From Bolinopsis microptera (lineage: Eukaryota > Ctenophora > Tentaculata > Lobata > Bolinopsidae): a DNA stretch of 64,000 bases. A model generated the notes under the pieces. It ran no database searches, was not told the origin of the DNA, and was given only the letters and a program-made list of their open reading frames with translations. The position numbers were made by a program, and so were the translations under genes. Numbering within the stretch: the first letter of the stretch is position 1; each line of letters starts with the position of its first letter. Where the stretch lies: positions 942,501 through 1,006,500 of the forward strand of contig NC_087082.1 of NCBI RefSeq assembly GCF_026151205.1, in the 5' to 3' direction. Positions 21,082 to 32,200 of this stretch are shown piece after piece.

Positions 21082-22060
21082 ACTAATTCACTCGCCATGG
21101 ATTATAGGAAAAGCGCGCTAATTTGTATTTCGCATTGGATATAAAGATAACCAATGATATTGCAGTAGTGATATGACTGTGATTTCAGATAACCTGATAT
21201 TTACTTACATTTTTGGTCAGGTTCATGGTTAGGAGATTGGACAGTTGTTATTTTTTACTAAGTTTGGAAATGTTATTATATTCTTAATGTCAACTGTTTT
21301 ATAGCGTAAATATTCTGTTATTCTAACAGCACCGTCATAAAACATAAGTGTTTTAATCCTTCAAACATATTATGTAGCTGATATAATAACATATTGTAAA
21401 ATTATTGAAATGTGACGTGCTCTGGTATATAATATATCGACTATGGTAGAATCTAGGTAGATAAGAATTTGGTAGAATGTAAAATGTGGGTCTATTCAAC
21501 AGTTGGAGGCACGTTTAAGAGGCATATCGATCTCAATTTCAATTGCCCTTAAAGAAATCTCACGTCGTTGATAAACAGACCTACAAATCTAATCAATTGT
21601 GAGATTTATCTTTGGCCGTGTAACAACTTGAAATTGTGATATAATATCTGTTCGCGATGCAAAACTGAAAACAATAGGATATTGTTTTCCTGCTTATATT
21701 TTACCCTTTACCAACAAGATCTACAAAACCTTAAATGAACCGAAACTTGCCGGAATAATTTTCTTGTGCATGTTATATTGATAGTTCGTGAATTTATGCA
21801 AGTGCAACCTATAATAACTAAAATTCAATTATTAATTACCGGCCATGCTAATTACCGGCCATGCGGTGCATATAATAAACCATATTATGGCCCATTTCGG
21901 TCACAAAGCGGAGCTTAAATTGAGTTTATTGCACGCGCGGTAGTGGGTAGACAAATTATGTGAAAAAAACTGTGCTGTCACAAATAATGCGCGGTATAGA
22001 GGTGACCAATGAAATCACGGCATTAAAAACACGTGATAGCGCGCTGGCGAGTGAATTAGT
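21082..22060. mobile_element. ~1-kb element with 16-bp inverted ends
   Basis: ACTAATTCACTCGCCA at 21082-21097 is exactly inverted at 22045-22060, and GCGCGCTA lies just inside both. No transposase and no certain target duplication, so probably a non-autonomous DNA transposon. It ends 130 bp from the 3' end of the MFS gene. Confidence 0.55.
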
Positions 22061-22192
22061 AAAATCCCCCTGTGCACGGTTTCACGTCTTATTGATAAAT
22101 AAACTAAATTTGTCGTTCTTAAAGTAATACATTTTATAATTTAATCTAAAAAAGGAAAATTCTTTAGTTAAAGTTCGGATTCAAATACTATT

Positions 22193-23620
22193 CTATGTAA
22201 GGTCCACTCCAACAGTTTCCCTCCTCAGTCCCATCGAACAGAAGACAAAAAAGATAAAAGCAGCCTGAATGGCAGCAAAAACCAATCTTACACCCTCATT
22301 AAATAGGTACTCTGAACACAGGATACCTATTATCCCGCCCACTCGGTTCGCTGAAGCTAAAACACTTATCATAAACGATCTGATGACAGTTGGAGAATAC
22401 TCAGCTATCAAGATGACACATGCGAGCCCTGCTGCGGAGATAGCCATGCGCTCTAAGAGTAGAAACCAAAACAACCAAGACCTACTAACACAGAAATAGA
22501 GGGCAGTAGGGAGGAGGAGTGCTAACACGCCCGCTCTAATTCCACATTTTATTCTCCCAAACTTTTCCATGACAAGAAGCATCATGATAACACTCAGGGG
22601 CTCTACTAGACTGACTATACATATGTCAAATAGTGTGTCAATGTCAAATGAACAAGTTCTTTCGACTGACACATCGCTGCCAGTGCAATACCCTTCATTA
22701 AGAATTCTTGGCATTACGAAGCCGTTTAAATAATAGGCGAAATTGCATGCCATGCCTGAGAGTACGATAAGCACAGAGTTGGACATGTTCTCTGTCTGTT
22801 GGAGCAACTTATAGACCATGCAGCAGTTAATGATGCTATCTTGTCTTCCTGGTGGAACCTTCTTTAGTTTCAACACCACATCCCCCTTACCATTCATCTT
22901 GTATATCTTCTTAATAGTGGTTTCTGCCTCATTCACGTTACCTCTGTAATATTGGAATCTAGCTGACTCTCTGATCACTGCAAGAAACACGATGCAAGGA
23001 GAGAAAGCAAGAGAAGTGCAAATAACCAGACCTCGCCACCCATAGTCATGGAGAATTAAGTAAGCAATGCCTCCTGTAACTGAAGCTCCTATACCCCAGG
23101 GTAAAGAGAGTCCAGAGAAACCGAGAGCGCGGAATTTAGTGGGTGTGACCTCTCCACTCAGAGCAACAGTTGGCCCAGTGCCCAAACCAACAAACACTCC
23201 CGTTATCAAGCGCAGGACTATGAACTGCCAGTAGCTCTGCACGAATCCGCATAAAGTCCCTGCTGTTATAACTCCAACAGCTGCTATCAGAGATATTCGT
23301 TTTCTCCCGAACCTGTCCCCGAATGTGGAGGTTACAAGAGGAGTGATCAGCATGGTGATGATGGTGCTGGTCTGGAGTCCCGAGAGTGCAGCAGAGGAGA
23401 GGTTCCACTCGCACCTCAGTATTGGTCCTATTATTGTGAGGAGGACTATCTCTGCACCCTCCAGCGCACAGAAGAAGAATGTTCCAATTGTGTAGAGTAA
23501 AGTGCCCCACCCACATGTTGAACCGTCCATTGCTTCATTTATATCTAGCTCCATTTCTTTACCAGAATTATCATAATCTTCTTTTAACTTTCTCTTCTCG
23601 TCGACATCGTCTGAACTCAT
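22193..23620 (-). CDS. SVOP/SV2-like MFS transporter, intronless
   Basis: 475 aa with about 12 hydrophobic segments, a cytoplasmic acidic/basic N-terminus and an E-x-x-E-I-V-L-L first segment (CALEGAEIVLLTIIG). The loop motif GDRFGRKR at residues 101-108 is MFS motif A. RESARFQYYRG and AETTIKKIYKMNGK after segment 6 and EYSPTVIRSFMISVLASANR in the second half fit the sugar/organic-ion-like SVOP branch (SLC22 relatives). It is an integral membrane transporter; the substrate is not inferable. The frame is complete in one exon, while the SLC49 gene in this window has 13, so a retrogene origin is possible. The start ATG has a purine at -3. Confidence 0.85.
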   Translation of the reverse strand: MSSDDVDEKRKLKEDYDNSGKEMELDINEAMDGSTCGWGTLLYTIGTFFFCALEGAEIVLLTIIGPILRCEWNLSSAALSGLQTSTIITMLITPLVTSTFGDRFGRKRISLIAAVGVITAGTLCGFVQSYWQFIVLRLITGVFVGLGTGPTVALSGEVTPTKFRALGFSGLSLPWGIGASVTGGIAYLILHDYGWRGLVICTSLAFSPCIVFLAVIRESARFQYYRGNVNEAETTIKKIYKMNGKGDVVLKLKKVPPGRQDSIINCCMVYKLLQQTENMSNSVLIVLSGMACNFAYYLNGFVMPRILNEGYCTGSDVSVERTCSFDIDTLFDICIVSLVEPLSVIMMLLVMEKFGRIKCGIRAGVLALLLPTALYFCVSRSWLFWFLLLERMAISAAGLACVILIAEYSPTVIRSFMISVLASANRVGGIIGILCSEYLFNEGVRLVFAAIQAAFIFFVFCSMGLRRETVGVDLT

Positions 23621-24190
23621 CTCGTAAAATTGTAAACAAAGAATTGAGCATCTAACCTGTAAATAATGTATAATAACTTCCAGTTATTAGCAATTATTTG
23701 GACGGTAAACTATAGAAAAGCTAAAAGGTATTAAAATTATGAACACTGTATTATTGAGGGGTTCAAGATAAGACCGCTACAGCTCTGTTGAGTTGGTGAC
23801 GAATGAAGTAGTCAAAATCGTCGCATAATGCATATCATACCATCTAGAATAAAATAGCGCAGAAAGATTTTGGATGTCAACTTTTATATGAGCCCACTGT
23901 GTAAAATTAACCAATCAAATGAAATCCTAAAAATATTTGTCTGACTTACAAAATAAGTCAAAGAATGTGGAAATCGGACACAAAATGTAGAAATCAGGAA
24001 ATGGTAAGCAATTCATAATGATCAGTTTTCTCTGGCCCACCCAGTAGATTATGAACAGCTCATGAAAGTCTAAAGATTCGCAACGCAAGCTGTTAAACAA
24101 GTCACTGCAGTTAACAAGTCAGTAAGACAAAGAAATGTAGAACTCAGTGATGTTCACAATAAGGCTTGCAGAGCAAAGATATATTAATAA

Positions 24191-24228
<38 letters not shown>

Positions 24229-24731
24229 CCCTCAGTATAATATAATATAAATTTATAAAGGGTACGTGTGTCGTGTAGTGTGTAGTGTGTACCCTTTTTC
24301 AAGATGCAGTGAAACAGATCAAGACAAAAGAGAGTGTGCTTCATTTATATTGAACAAGGAATTTGAATGTTGAGTTTAATAAAGAGAATAACAATTGAGA
24401 AACGTAGAATGCTGCAGGAATGTATTATAGCTCATTGCTTGAAAGTTTGGGTGTAGATTGGATCAAGTAGGACGCGACTATTATTTGAAAATGTTTTTCT
24501 GAAACCTGATTGAAATCTACTGCAGCAAATAGAATATTGGAACTTAGTAGCATAATTGAAAGAGAAAGCTCGAAACACGCCAAACATAGACACCATTTTA
24601 TCAAGAATGGGGAAGGTTGAAGTAAAAAATCGGTAAAAGTTACGAACAAGAAAAACATCTTACAACAAGTTTAACTATCAGAAGTAGCAGTGTAAAGAAA
24701 AGACCCCAAACCACTATGACTCTTACTCTTA
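23621..24731. other. 5' flank of MFS gene, no other gene seen
   Basis: An (AT)n microsatellite lies at about 24192-24224. GTGTGTCGTGTAGTGTGTAG at 24266-24285 is a short GT-rich stretch. Open frames here have no motifs. Confidence 0.5.
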
Positions 24732-25042
24732 GGGGTCGTTCACATATTACGTAATGTGGTTTGGTCGTTGATTTTGACGTAATCAAAATTTTTATTTTTT
24801 ACCGATTTTCGAAATACCAATTGGACAATTTTCGTTAATTATGTAATCAAAATTTTCGTTTTTTAAACCAATTTTCGTTTAGTAAGTGCTTTGCGATTAT
24901 TCCATTCATTAATCCGTTGTGATAGCTTTTAATAAATAAATGGGTGTCTAATCTTGATTACGTAATATAGGAGAGGGGTTGGGTCTTGATTACGGAGGGG
25001 GGAGGGGGAAAATTATTGATTACGTAATATGTGAACGACCCC
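24732..25042. mobile_element. 311-bp Harbinger-like MITE
   Basis: TTA on both sides (24729-24731, 25043-25045) and inverted ends GGGGTCGTTCACATATTACG. A 3-bp TWA target with GGG ends fits PIF/Harbinger. Single ends of the same family occur at 8055 and 30573-30595. It has no coding capacity. Confidence 0.8.
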
Positions 25043-25263
25043 TTACCGCGCAAAGAGATGTCACCAACAACAACAATATTTATATATCGGATTGTGAAAT
25101 TGATTGACAATTCAAATTTGGTCCCCAATTATTCAATTTATTTGTTATTATAAGTATTACAACTCGGATGATTTCTGAGTGATAAAGCTGCTATTATCTC
25201 TTTTAAATTTTCTAGTTGCGGCTGATAAGAAATATAGAAAAGTATCTCGATCTATAGCGGTTT

Positions 25264-25558
25264 TCATATTATTTTAAGACACTCGGCCGGGCACTTCTTA
25301 TGCTCACTAACTCCTGATATATGGCTCTTTGAGCTTCGGTCAGAATCCATAGATCGGGAGAAAATAATCTCCGGATTTTCCCCCGGACCAAAGAGAATGT
25401 AATTTGTAAGAAGACGCAGAACAATGTCCATTAAAATAAAAGCAGCACCGACAACAAACGCAAAACGAGCATCTCCGTTGTATTGTACAAGCAAACTGTT
25501 TCGTAATTGTGAAATGAGTCTCACAATAAATATTAGCGACCCTCATTGAATTTATATG
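25264..25558 (-). CDS. Possible terminal exon of a membrane protein
   Basis: The frame is open from an ATGAG site near 25553 (possible acceptor) to TAA at 25264 and has no ATG of its own at the start. It reads LISQLRNSLLVQYNGDARFA, then the hydrophobic FVVGAAFILMDIVLRLLTNY, then a polar tail (SDRSSKSHISGVSEHKKCP). It could be the last exon of a gene whose other exons I could not find upstream. I do not recognise the family. Confidence 0.25.
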
Positions 25559-25716
25559 AAGTCAATAGTACATCGTATATCATTATGCATTACATTTATA
25601 TTTATATTGATGGTATTTATACATTAAAAGACGTATGGGGCCATCTACTTAGTGCTTAGGACGTCCACCAAAATCGCAGATTTTAAGATCACCCCCCTCC
25701 CCCATGTCCGGGTGTG

Positions 25717-26462
25717 CAGGCACGTAGCCAGGGGGGGGGGGCAGGCCCCCCCTCCCCCCCCCCCCCCGGAAAAAAATAAGCTCCCTAGTCCCAATGGTCG
25801 CCTGGAAACTGGGCTGTGTTTATGACTGCAGTCTGTACTGTTTGAACGGCAGGCAATTGACTTCAGCATTTCGTAAATTATTCCCAAATCCCACTTATTC
25901 CATACATCCCACTATACATGTACTTATTCCATACATCCCACTATACATGTACTTATTCCATACATGTACTTATTCCATACATCCCACTATCTCACTATAC
26001 ATGTACTTATTCCGTACATCCCACTATACATGTACTTATTCCATACATGTACTTATTCCATTCAGAGTTCTTGTCCCCTATAGACCGTAGGAAATGTCAA
26101 AATCTTAAGACGATAAGGCCTGAGTAAGTCGTAAATTCTGATTGAAGAATGCAGATTGCTGTTGTGAAGTTACCTAATTTACATGAGTACTTGATTCTTT
26201 TCAGTCCCAGTTTATTGCTGTCCTACAAATTTCTTTAATGCCAAATGTCGTCTGAAACAACCTATTTCTCAAAAACATTTCCGGGGGCCTGCGCCCCCCC
26301 CCCCCCCCCCCCCTAGCCCCCCGCCAAGGGGCTCCGCCCCTGGACCCCGCTGGGGGCTGCGTCCCCAGACCCCTGCCGGAGCTTGCTCGCTGGGTAGGAC
26401 GCGTCGGCTCGCTTCGCTCGCCGAGGCCCCCCCCCCAAAGAAAAATCCTGGCTACGTGCCTG
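25717..26462. mobile_element. 746-bp hAT-like element
   Basis: 8-bp duplication CGGGTGTG at 25709-25716 and 26463-26470. Ends CAGGCACGTAGCCAGG and CCTGGCTACGTGCCTG are perfect inverted repeats. The interior is G/C-run-rich at both ends (GGGGCTCCGCCCC, GGGGGCTGCGTCCCC) with a minisatellite built from ATACATCCCACTATACATG at 25900-26060. No transposase. Confidence 0.9.
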
Positions 26463-26470
26463 CGGGTGTG

Positions 26471-27013
26471 TCCGAATTTTCAAAACCCCCCCCCTCCCCT
26501 CCCCCGGACGTCCGGATTTCCAGCTACTTTTAAGAGTACAAATAAAACCAACTCAAATTCATTGTTAATAAAATTCAAAGAGTTGAAATAAATGGGACTT
26601 TATCGTTAATCGGTTAATTCTGCCAAAATTTCCGGACGTTCGTTTTTTCAGAAACCCCCCCCCCCCCCCCCCCCCCCCCCTCCCCTGTCCGGATTTGTCC
26701 GAAATTCCAAAACCACCCCCCCTCCTCCCTATTTGCCGGACATCCTAAGAAGTTGGACCCTATCTCGAGGCGGCCCGCTTGTTTAAGGTTCTACACTGGT
26801 TTGTCGTGGAGCGACTGCTGCTGAATACCATCATTACTGACTTGTCTACCTTAGTCAGCTATTTACATATAATAACGCTATTTACATATAATAACGCTCA
26901 TTATTACTGTTCATATTATCGTAGTTACGACTACTATTATAGCAGCAGGATAGATTTTGTAATTAAATTATGAATGTTATATTTATAATTGGATTTGGAA
27001 GGTGATTACTGAT
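26471..27013. other. Spacer with poly-C tracts
   Basis: Long C-runs near 26490 and 26656-26690, and a duplicated CTATTTACATATAATAACG at about 26860-26897. No gene seen. Confidence 0.5.
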
Positions 27014-28323
27014 GGGGGGGGGCCAATGGCATAAAATGGCATAAAATGGCATAAAATGGAGACTTTTTCTATGGAGAAAATGGAAAAACCCATGAGTAAT
27101 TCTCCATTTTCTCCATTTTATGCCATGAATTTTGTCTTCGAAATTTCATCTTTAACACCATTTAACACCTAAATTGGACATCCTAACATGTTTATTTACG
27201 CTTACTAGGGGCGTAACAAGCTTATGAAAGCTCATAGTAGGCTACTAGATGCTTATACTAGGTTAGTAGAGGCACACTTCAGGCAAACTCATAATTACTC
27301 AAGCCTAGTGTAAAGTTATTTCTACAGGCTACAGCAGGAGTGAGTAATAGGGGAGAGTAATAGGCACTGAGAAGTGAGACCTACATCCTCGAAAGTCGAA
27401 ACAAGCTCGCACTGCAAAGGGGAGGCCTGCCTTCCGAGATCGCATTACCAGGGGGAAGCCTCGAGTCCAAATTTGTGTATCGACTATCGAGGGGTAGGTG
27501 CAGACTTCGATAAACCGAAAAACCAAAAAAATATTTTCGGCTAATAATGAAGAGGGTAGCATAAAACGTGGAGAAAAGTGGTTTTTAGAAAAACTTTGAA
27601 AAATGTTGACTTAGAAAATTTTCGGCCCGAGTCATTCTCGATACGTACCTCTCGTATCGAGAGCTCCCGATTCCGAGCTCGTGTTGCAAAGGGGAGGCCT
27701 GCCTTCCGAGGTCGCATTACCAGGGGGAAGCCTTGAGTCCAAAATTGTGTACCGAGGGGTAATTTTCTTAGTCAACATTTTTCAAAGTTTTTCTGAAAAA
27801 CACTTTTCTCCACGTTTCATGCTACCTTGTTCATTATAAGCCGAAAATATTTTTTCGGTCAACATTTTTCAAATTTTTTCTGAAAACCGCTTTTCTCCAC
27901 GTTTCATGCTACCCTGTTCATTATTTGCCGAAAATATTTTTTTCCCCTCGATGCACAATTTTGGACTCGAGGTAATGCGATCTCGGAAGGCAGGCCTCCC
28001 CTTTGCAACACGAGCTCGGAATCGGGAGCTCTCGATACGGGATGTACGTATCGAAAATGACTCGGACCGAAAATTTTCTAAGTCAACATTTTTCAAAGTT
28101 TTTCTGAAAACCACTTTTCTCCATGTTTCATGATACTCTGTTCATTATTGGCCGAAAATATCTTTTTTTTAAATAATTTTTCTCGAAATTCTAAATTTTT
28201 CAGGTTTTCAATGGCATAAAATGGCATAAAATGGCATAAAATGGAGACTATTTCTATGGAGAAAATGGAAAAACCTATGAGTAATTCTCCATTTTCTCCA
28301 TTTATGCCATTGGCCCCCCCCCC
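27014..28323. mobile_element. 1.3-kb hAT-like foldback element
   Basis: 8-bp duplication TTACTGAT at 27006-27013 and 28324-28331. Inverted ends are G9-CCAATGGCATAAA. Each end carries a ~110-bp block (ATGGCATAAA repeated, ending CTCCATTTTCTCCATTTTAT). Inside, 27546-27758 and 27944-28149 are inverted copies of a ~210-bp sequence (AAAGGGGAGGCCTGCCTTCC, CCCGATTCCGAGCTCGTG), with a third partial copy at 27405-27500. No transposase frame. As single-stranded DNA or RNA it would fold into a long hairpin. Confidence 0.85.
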
Positions 28324-28331
28324 TTACTGAT

Positions 28332-29230
28332 TCGAGGTCGATAACTAAAGTTGTTGATTTGAGCTCATGCTATAATCAAAAGAAAAAACTACAGATTCAG
28401 TAAAATCACTTGAAACAACTTGTTAAGTAATACATCATTTCATAATTCACATTGCCTCGACCTAAGCGGAAAAATTGTCCATATCTCAACATTTCAATAC
28501 ACGTTACCAAGATTAAAAATATCAATCACGCCATTCAACGTTAACAATCTCTCGTTACAAAGCTGAAGTTATTTCACACGATAAACTGAGAAAAAAGTTA
28601 CATCACGAAGAAAGTATATAATAATAACGTGAGCGTTGGACTTGGGAGGGCTTAGCACTGACGTAATGTCCGCCAAAGTTAACGTTCTACGACTGTTCAC
28701 TGTTGAGTTCATAATCAAGTCTGCCAAAATAACGTCCGATAAAGTAGGTGAATCCCACGAGCCACGAGGGAAAAGTTCGAGTTTACTATCGCTATGTCTA
28801 CAATCTACATTGAGGCGATGCCGAGGTCTTTATAGACTATAGTATGTATCATACTGTTCTGAGTGATGTAACGAAAACCAGCATCGTTTAAGATACATCT
28901 AACATTACAATCTATATTACAAAAATGTTTATACTACAAAACATTTCACATTTCAAAACACAAAGATAAAAAGTAAAGTACTAAAAAATAGAAACCCTCC
29001 AGGTTTGACATTATCATTTACAAAACATCCTGCCGACAGCAGGGATCAACTGAAAACTTCTGATCTCGTAAAAACTAACATTAACACGTCCTAACAAATG
29101 AACAAGCATTATTTCAAACTCAACAATTGTCTTTTAACAGTTAACATCTACGCTTAGTTTATGTAAGCAAGTTGTCCACACTGTACTATATATAAAATGT
29201 GGATGATGTATATTGCACAATATTCCACAT
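28332..29230. other. 3' flank of SLC49-like gene
   Basis: AT-rich, without recognised repeats. The plus-strand frame at 28636-28842 has no motif. An AATAAA on the minus strand at 29231-29236, four bases past the SLC49 stop, could be a very close polyadenylation signal. Confidence 0.45.
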
Positions 29231-29239
29231 TTTATTCTC

Positions 29240-32200
29240 TCAATCACATGACACCTCAATGGAGTAGCCGGCATTCTCCACCTGCTGAATGCTCCTGTAA
29301 TCAAGTTGGTCCACAGTTACAGAGTTAGAGTCCATGTGCTCCCTGACGGTAGTAGGACGGTACAGGGTGGAGAACAGTACGGACAGAGTGAACGAGCCTA
29401 TCAGCACGTAATTTAGCTTATCTCTGTGTGCTTCATCAACTGAGGGAAATCAATGTGGTAACTTCGTCATGGTGCAACAAGTTTACACTCATTAATGAAC
29501 CAGTTTGTATCAGTTAATGAAAACTTAATTTTAAGATACAAAAGTTTGCAAGTGGCAGTCACATCAATACATTAATGTAAATCAGCAAATCATAACAAAA
29601 TACTACATAATATTACATAATATTACATAATATTACATAATATTACATAATACTACATAATATTACATAATACTACATCACATTACATAATACTACATAT
29701 TATTACATAATATTACATAATACTACATAATATTACATAATACTACATATTATTTGCACATTACCTAAATGAGGAATCTGAATAAGAGCAATGAAAAACA
29801 GAGACATCAGCTGATTTCCCAGAACCATAACTGTCGAACTCAGGTCCTCACTTACTGGATGACTTGATTCTGCGCTCATGTCAAAGAACAGTGGTGCAGC
29901 TCCTGAATGTTATACGTAGGTAACGTAGCTGCAGAAATACAAGAATTTAACTGGGATTCTTTGTAAGTAAGACTCAGTCTAGATGAGATGATATAAACTA
30001 TATATATATATGACATGAGATTACTTACCAGTAAGACACATAACCCCAACTATAACAGTAACCCACACTACAGTCATGTTACGGGGTAGCCAGTTCTCTA
30101 ATTGTGCTACAAACACTGTCATTGTACTAGTTCCTGTCACGAGGAACAATATTGTCATTATTTTCTGAAATATTAGAGAAATTAGAGGGGGAATCTTCAC
30201 AATCTAACACTCGTATTCATGCAAATAAATCATTTTAAGTTCACCTCAGATAAATAAATGATAGAATAAAATATTCACTAGACATTTTAACGCAACGGCA
30301 GTGGCGTAACAAAGCGACCTGCGACCTGCACACGTCCAACTTGGCAGCAAAATGTACCATATCACGGCCAACTTGGCGTTCGGTCGACGTGGAAAAAAAT
30401 TGACGGTACAAAAAGCTGCGTAAACAGCCTGAGGGGGGAGGGCGGAGGCCGAGGGGGGGGGGGGGGGGGGGGTTTCCAAATGATTACGCTAGTGTAATTT
30501 TGACACAATGTGTAAAACTGATTACGGAGGGGCCGGGGGAGGGGGGTTAAAAATTGGCCAAAATTAATTACGTTATATGTGAACGACCCCTTAATATTCA
30601 GGATATGAAAAAATGTTAGGGGCGTCAATGGTCGATGCAAATAGTAACGTCACTGTGCAACCGGCAACGTGCACTGCTCACACTTTCTCGCAGTCCAGAT
30701 TTTACAAACTGGCAGTAAGTAAATTACGATATTAGTGAAGATGATATCGCTCATCGCTCCATTACTCATGACAGGTTGTGTCTCATACATTCATGCAAGC
30801 CCGCTGAAGCACACTCGAAACAATCTAAAAATTAACTAGGGATGCGCGCGCACTATGCGCGTACAATTTCGCGCAGATACATCTGATATTTATTCAAGAG
30901 CGTGTTCCATTTTAGTACACATAATTCTAATTATAGATAGCACTTGCCACAGCTGTTAAAGATGAGCTCATAATGTTGTTATCGTCAACCACAACATCAC
31001 AATAAAATAGGATGTACAAAAGGATCCAATTCTGTGTAACAAACCTTGCGTCTGGGAAACATTCCGCCCAGGCCACCAATAATAAGATTTGCTGGAACGC
31101 AAGACAGCAGCGCTGCGAAACCTATGTATCCTGCCTCTGCTTGCGAAATACCACATTTTGTTACGATCGTGTCTAAAGTGAGACCGTACCCGTTGAATGT
31201 GCCGCTGTAATAATGAGAATGAAACAGGTGCACGTATCTTCATTAGATTAGCTTAAGTAACACCAGCGTAATACAATTTTTCTTTTGTTTAGAAAAAGAA
31301 GGCCCGGACTTGATAAGGTTGATAAGGTACTTGATAATACTCACGTTGTTAATGAGAACATGAGAACGGCCAGCCAGAAATTGCCACGTTTCAGTAAAAT
31401 CTTCACTCCCTGAAGAAATATGACTGTTAATTATCAATCTGGGAAGGAATCGTGTCTGTGCGAGACAGATTCCAGCGTTAAATCAGATGAGAGTGATTAG
31501 TGAACCGGTTTCAAATTTCAACGGGGATCTGCGCCCATATTTCTTATCAGCGTATTTGCAACCATACTGCAAACATTCTAGTAAATAAGTGATTTATTTC
31601 CCTGGTAAAATACAGATAAAATACGAATAAATTAATAAATTAATAAATGAATGGATGCTACCTCTTTGATGTCGAGCCTGGCTGTAACGGAGGAAGCGGT
31701 GGGTGCATAACGAGGTCGAGAGGGGAAGTAGATGACAGAAAATACCAAACATAGTATCATACAAGCTCCCTGGATCACCAAATACCACCTGAGTGTTAAT
31801 GATGAAATAACACCAGATACTGAGTGTTAATGATGAAAGAACACCAGATACTGAGTGTAAATGATGAAATAACATCAGAGCAAAGAGTTCAGCAAAATGT
31901 AACAAACAATGTTGAACCAGAGATTTGTTGATTGTCATTCTCACACAAAATCATGTCATTCAAATTGTAAGTTGTTGATATACAATTTTTAGAGCATTTT
32001 AAAGATGTAAATTGTAAAATAACCTTAATCCTGTTGAGTAGTCAATGTCCTCCGCTGTATCAGTTACAAGTCCTAGCGTCGAGACTAGCGATGTGTCTGT
32101 AGAGTTAGGTTCAGGGAGTAGACTGGGTCCCAATATGAACGGTACTGCAACACCTGTTATACACCTGTTATAGACTGGGTCCCAGTATGAACGGTACTGC

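Noticed and set aside
30246-30640. Proline-rich minus-strand frames
   Set aside because: Created by the G-run near 30460; they lie inside an SLC49 intron among transposon ends.
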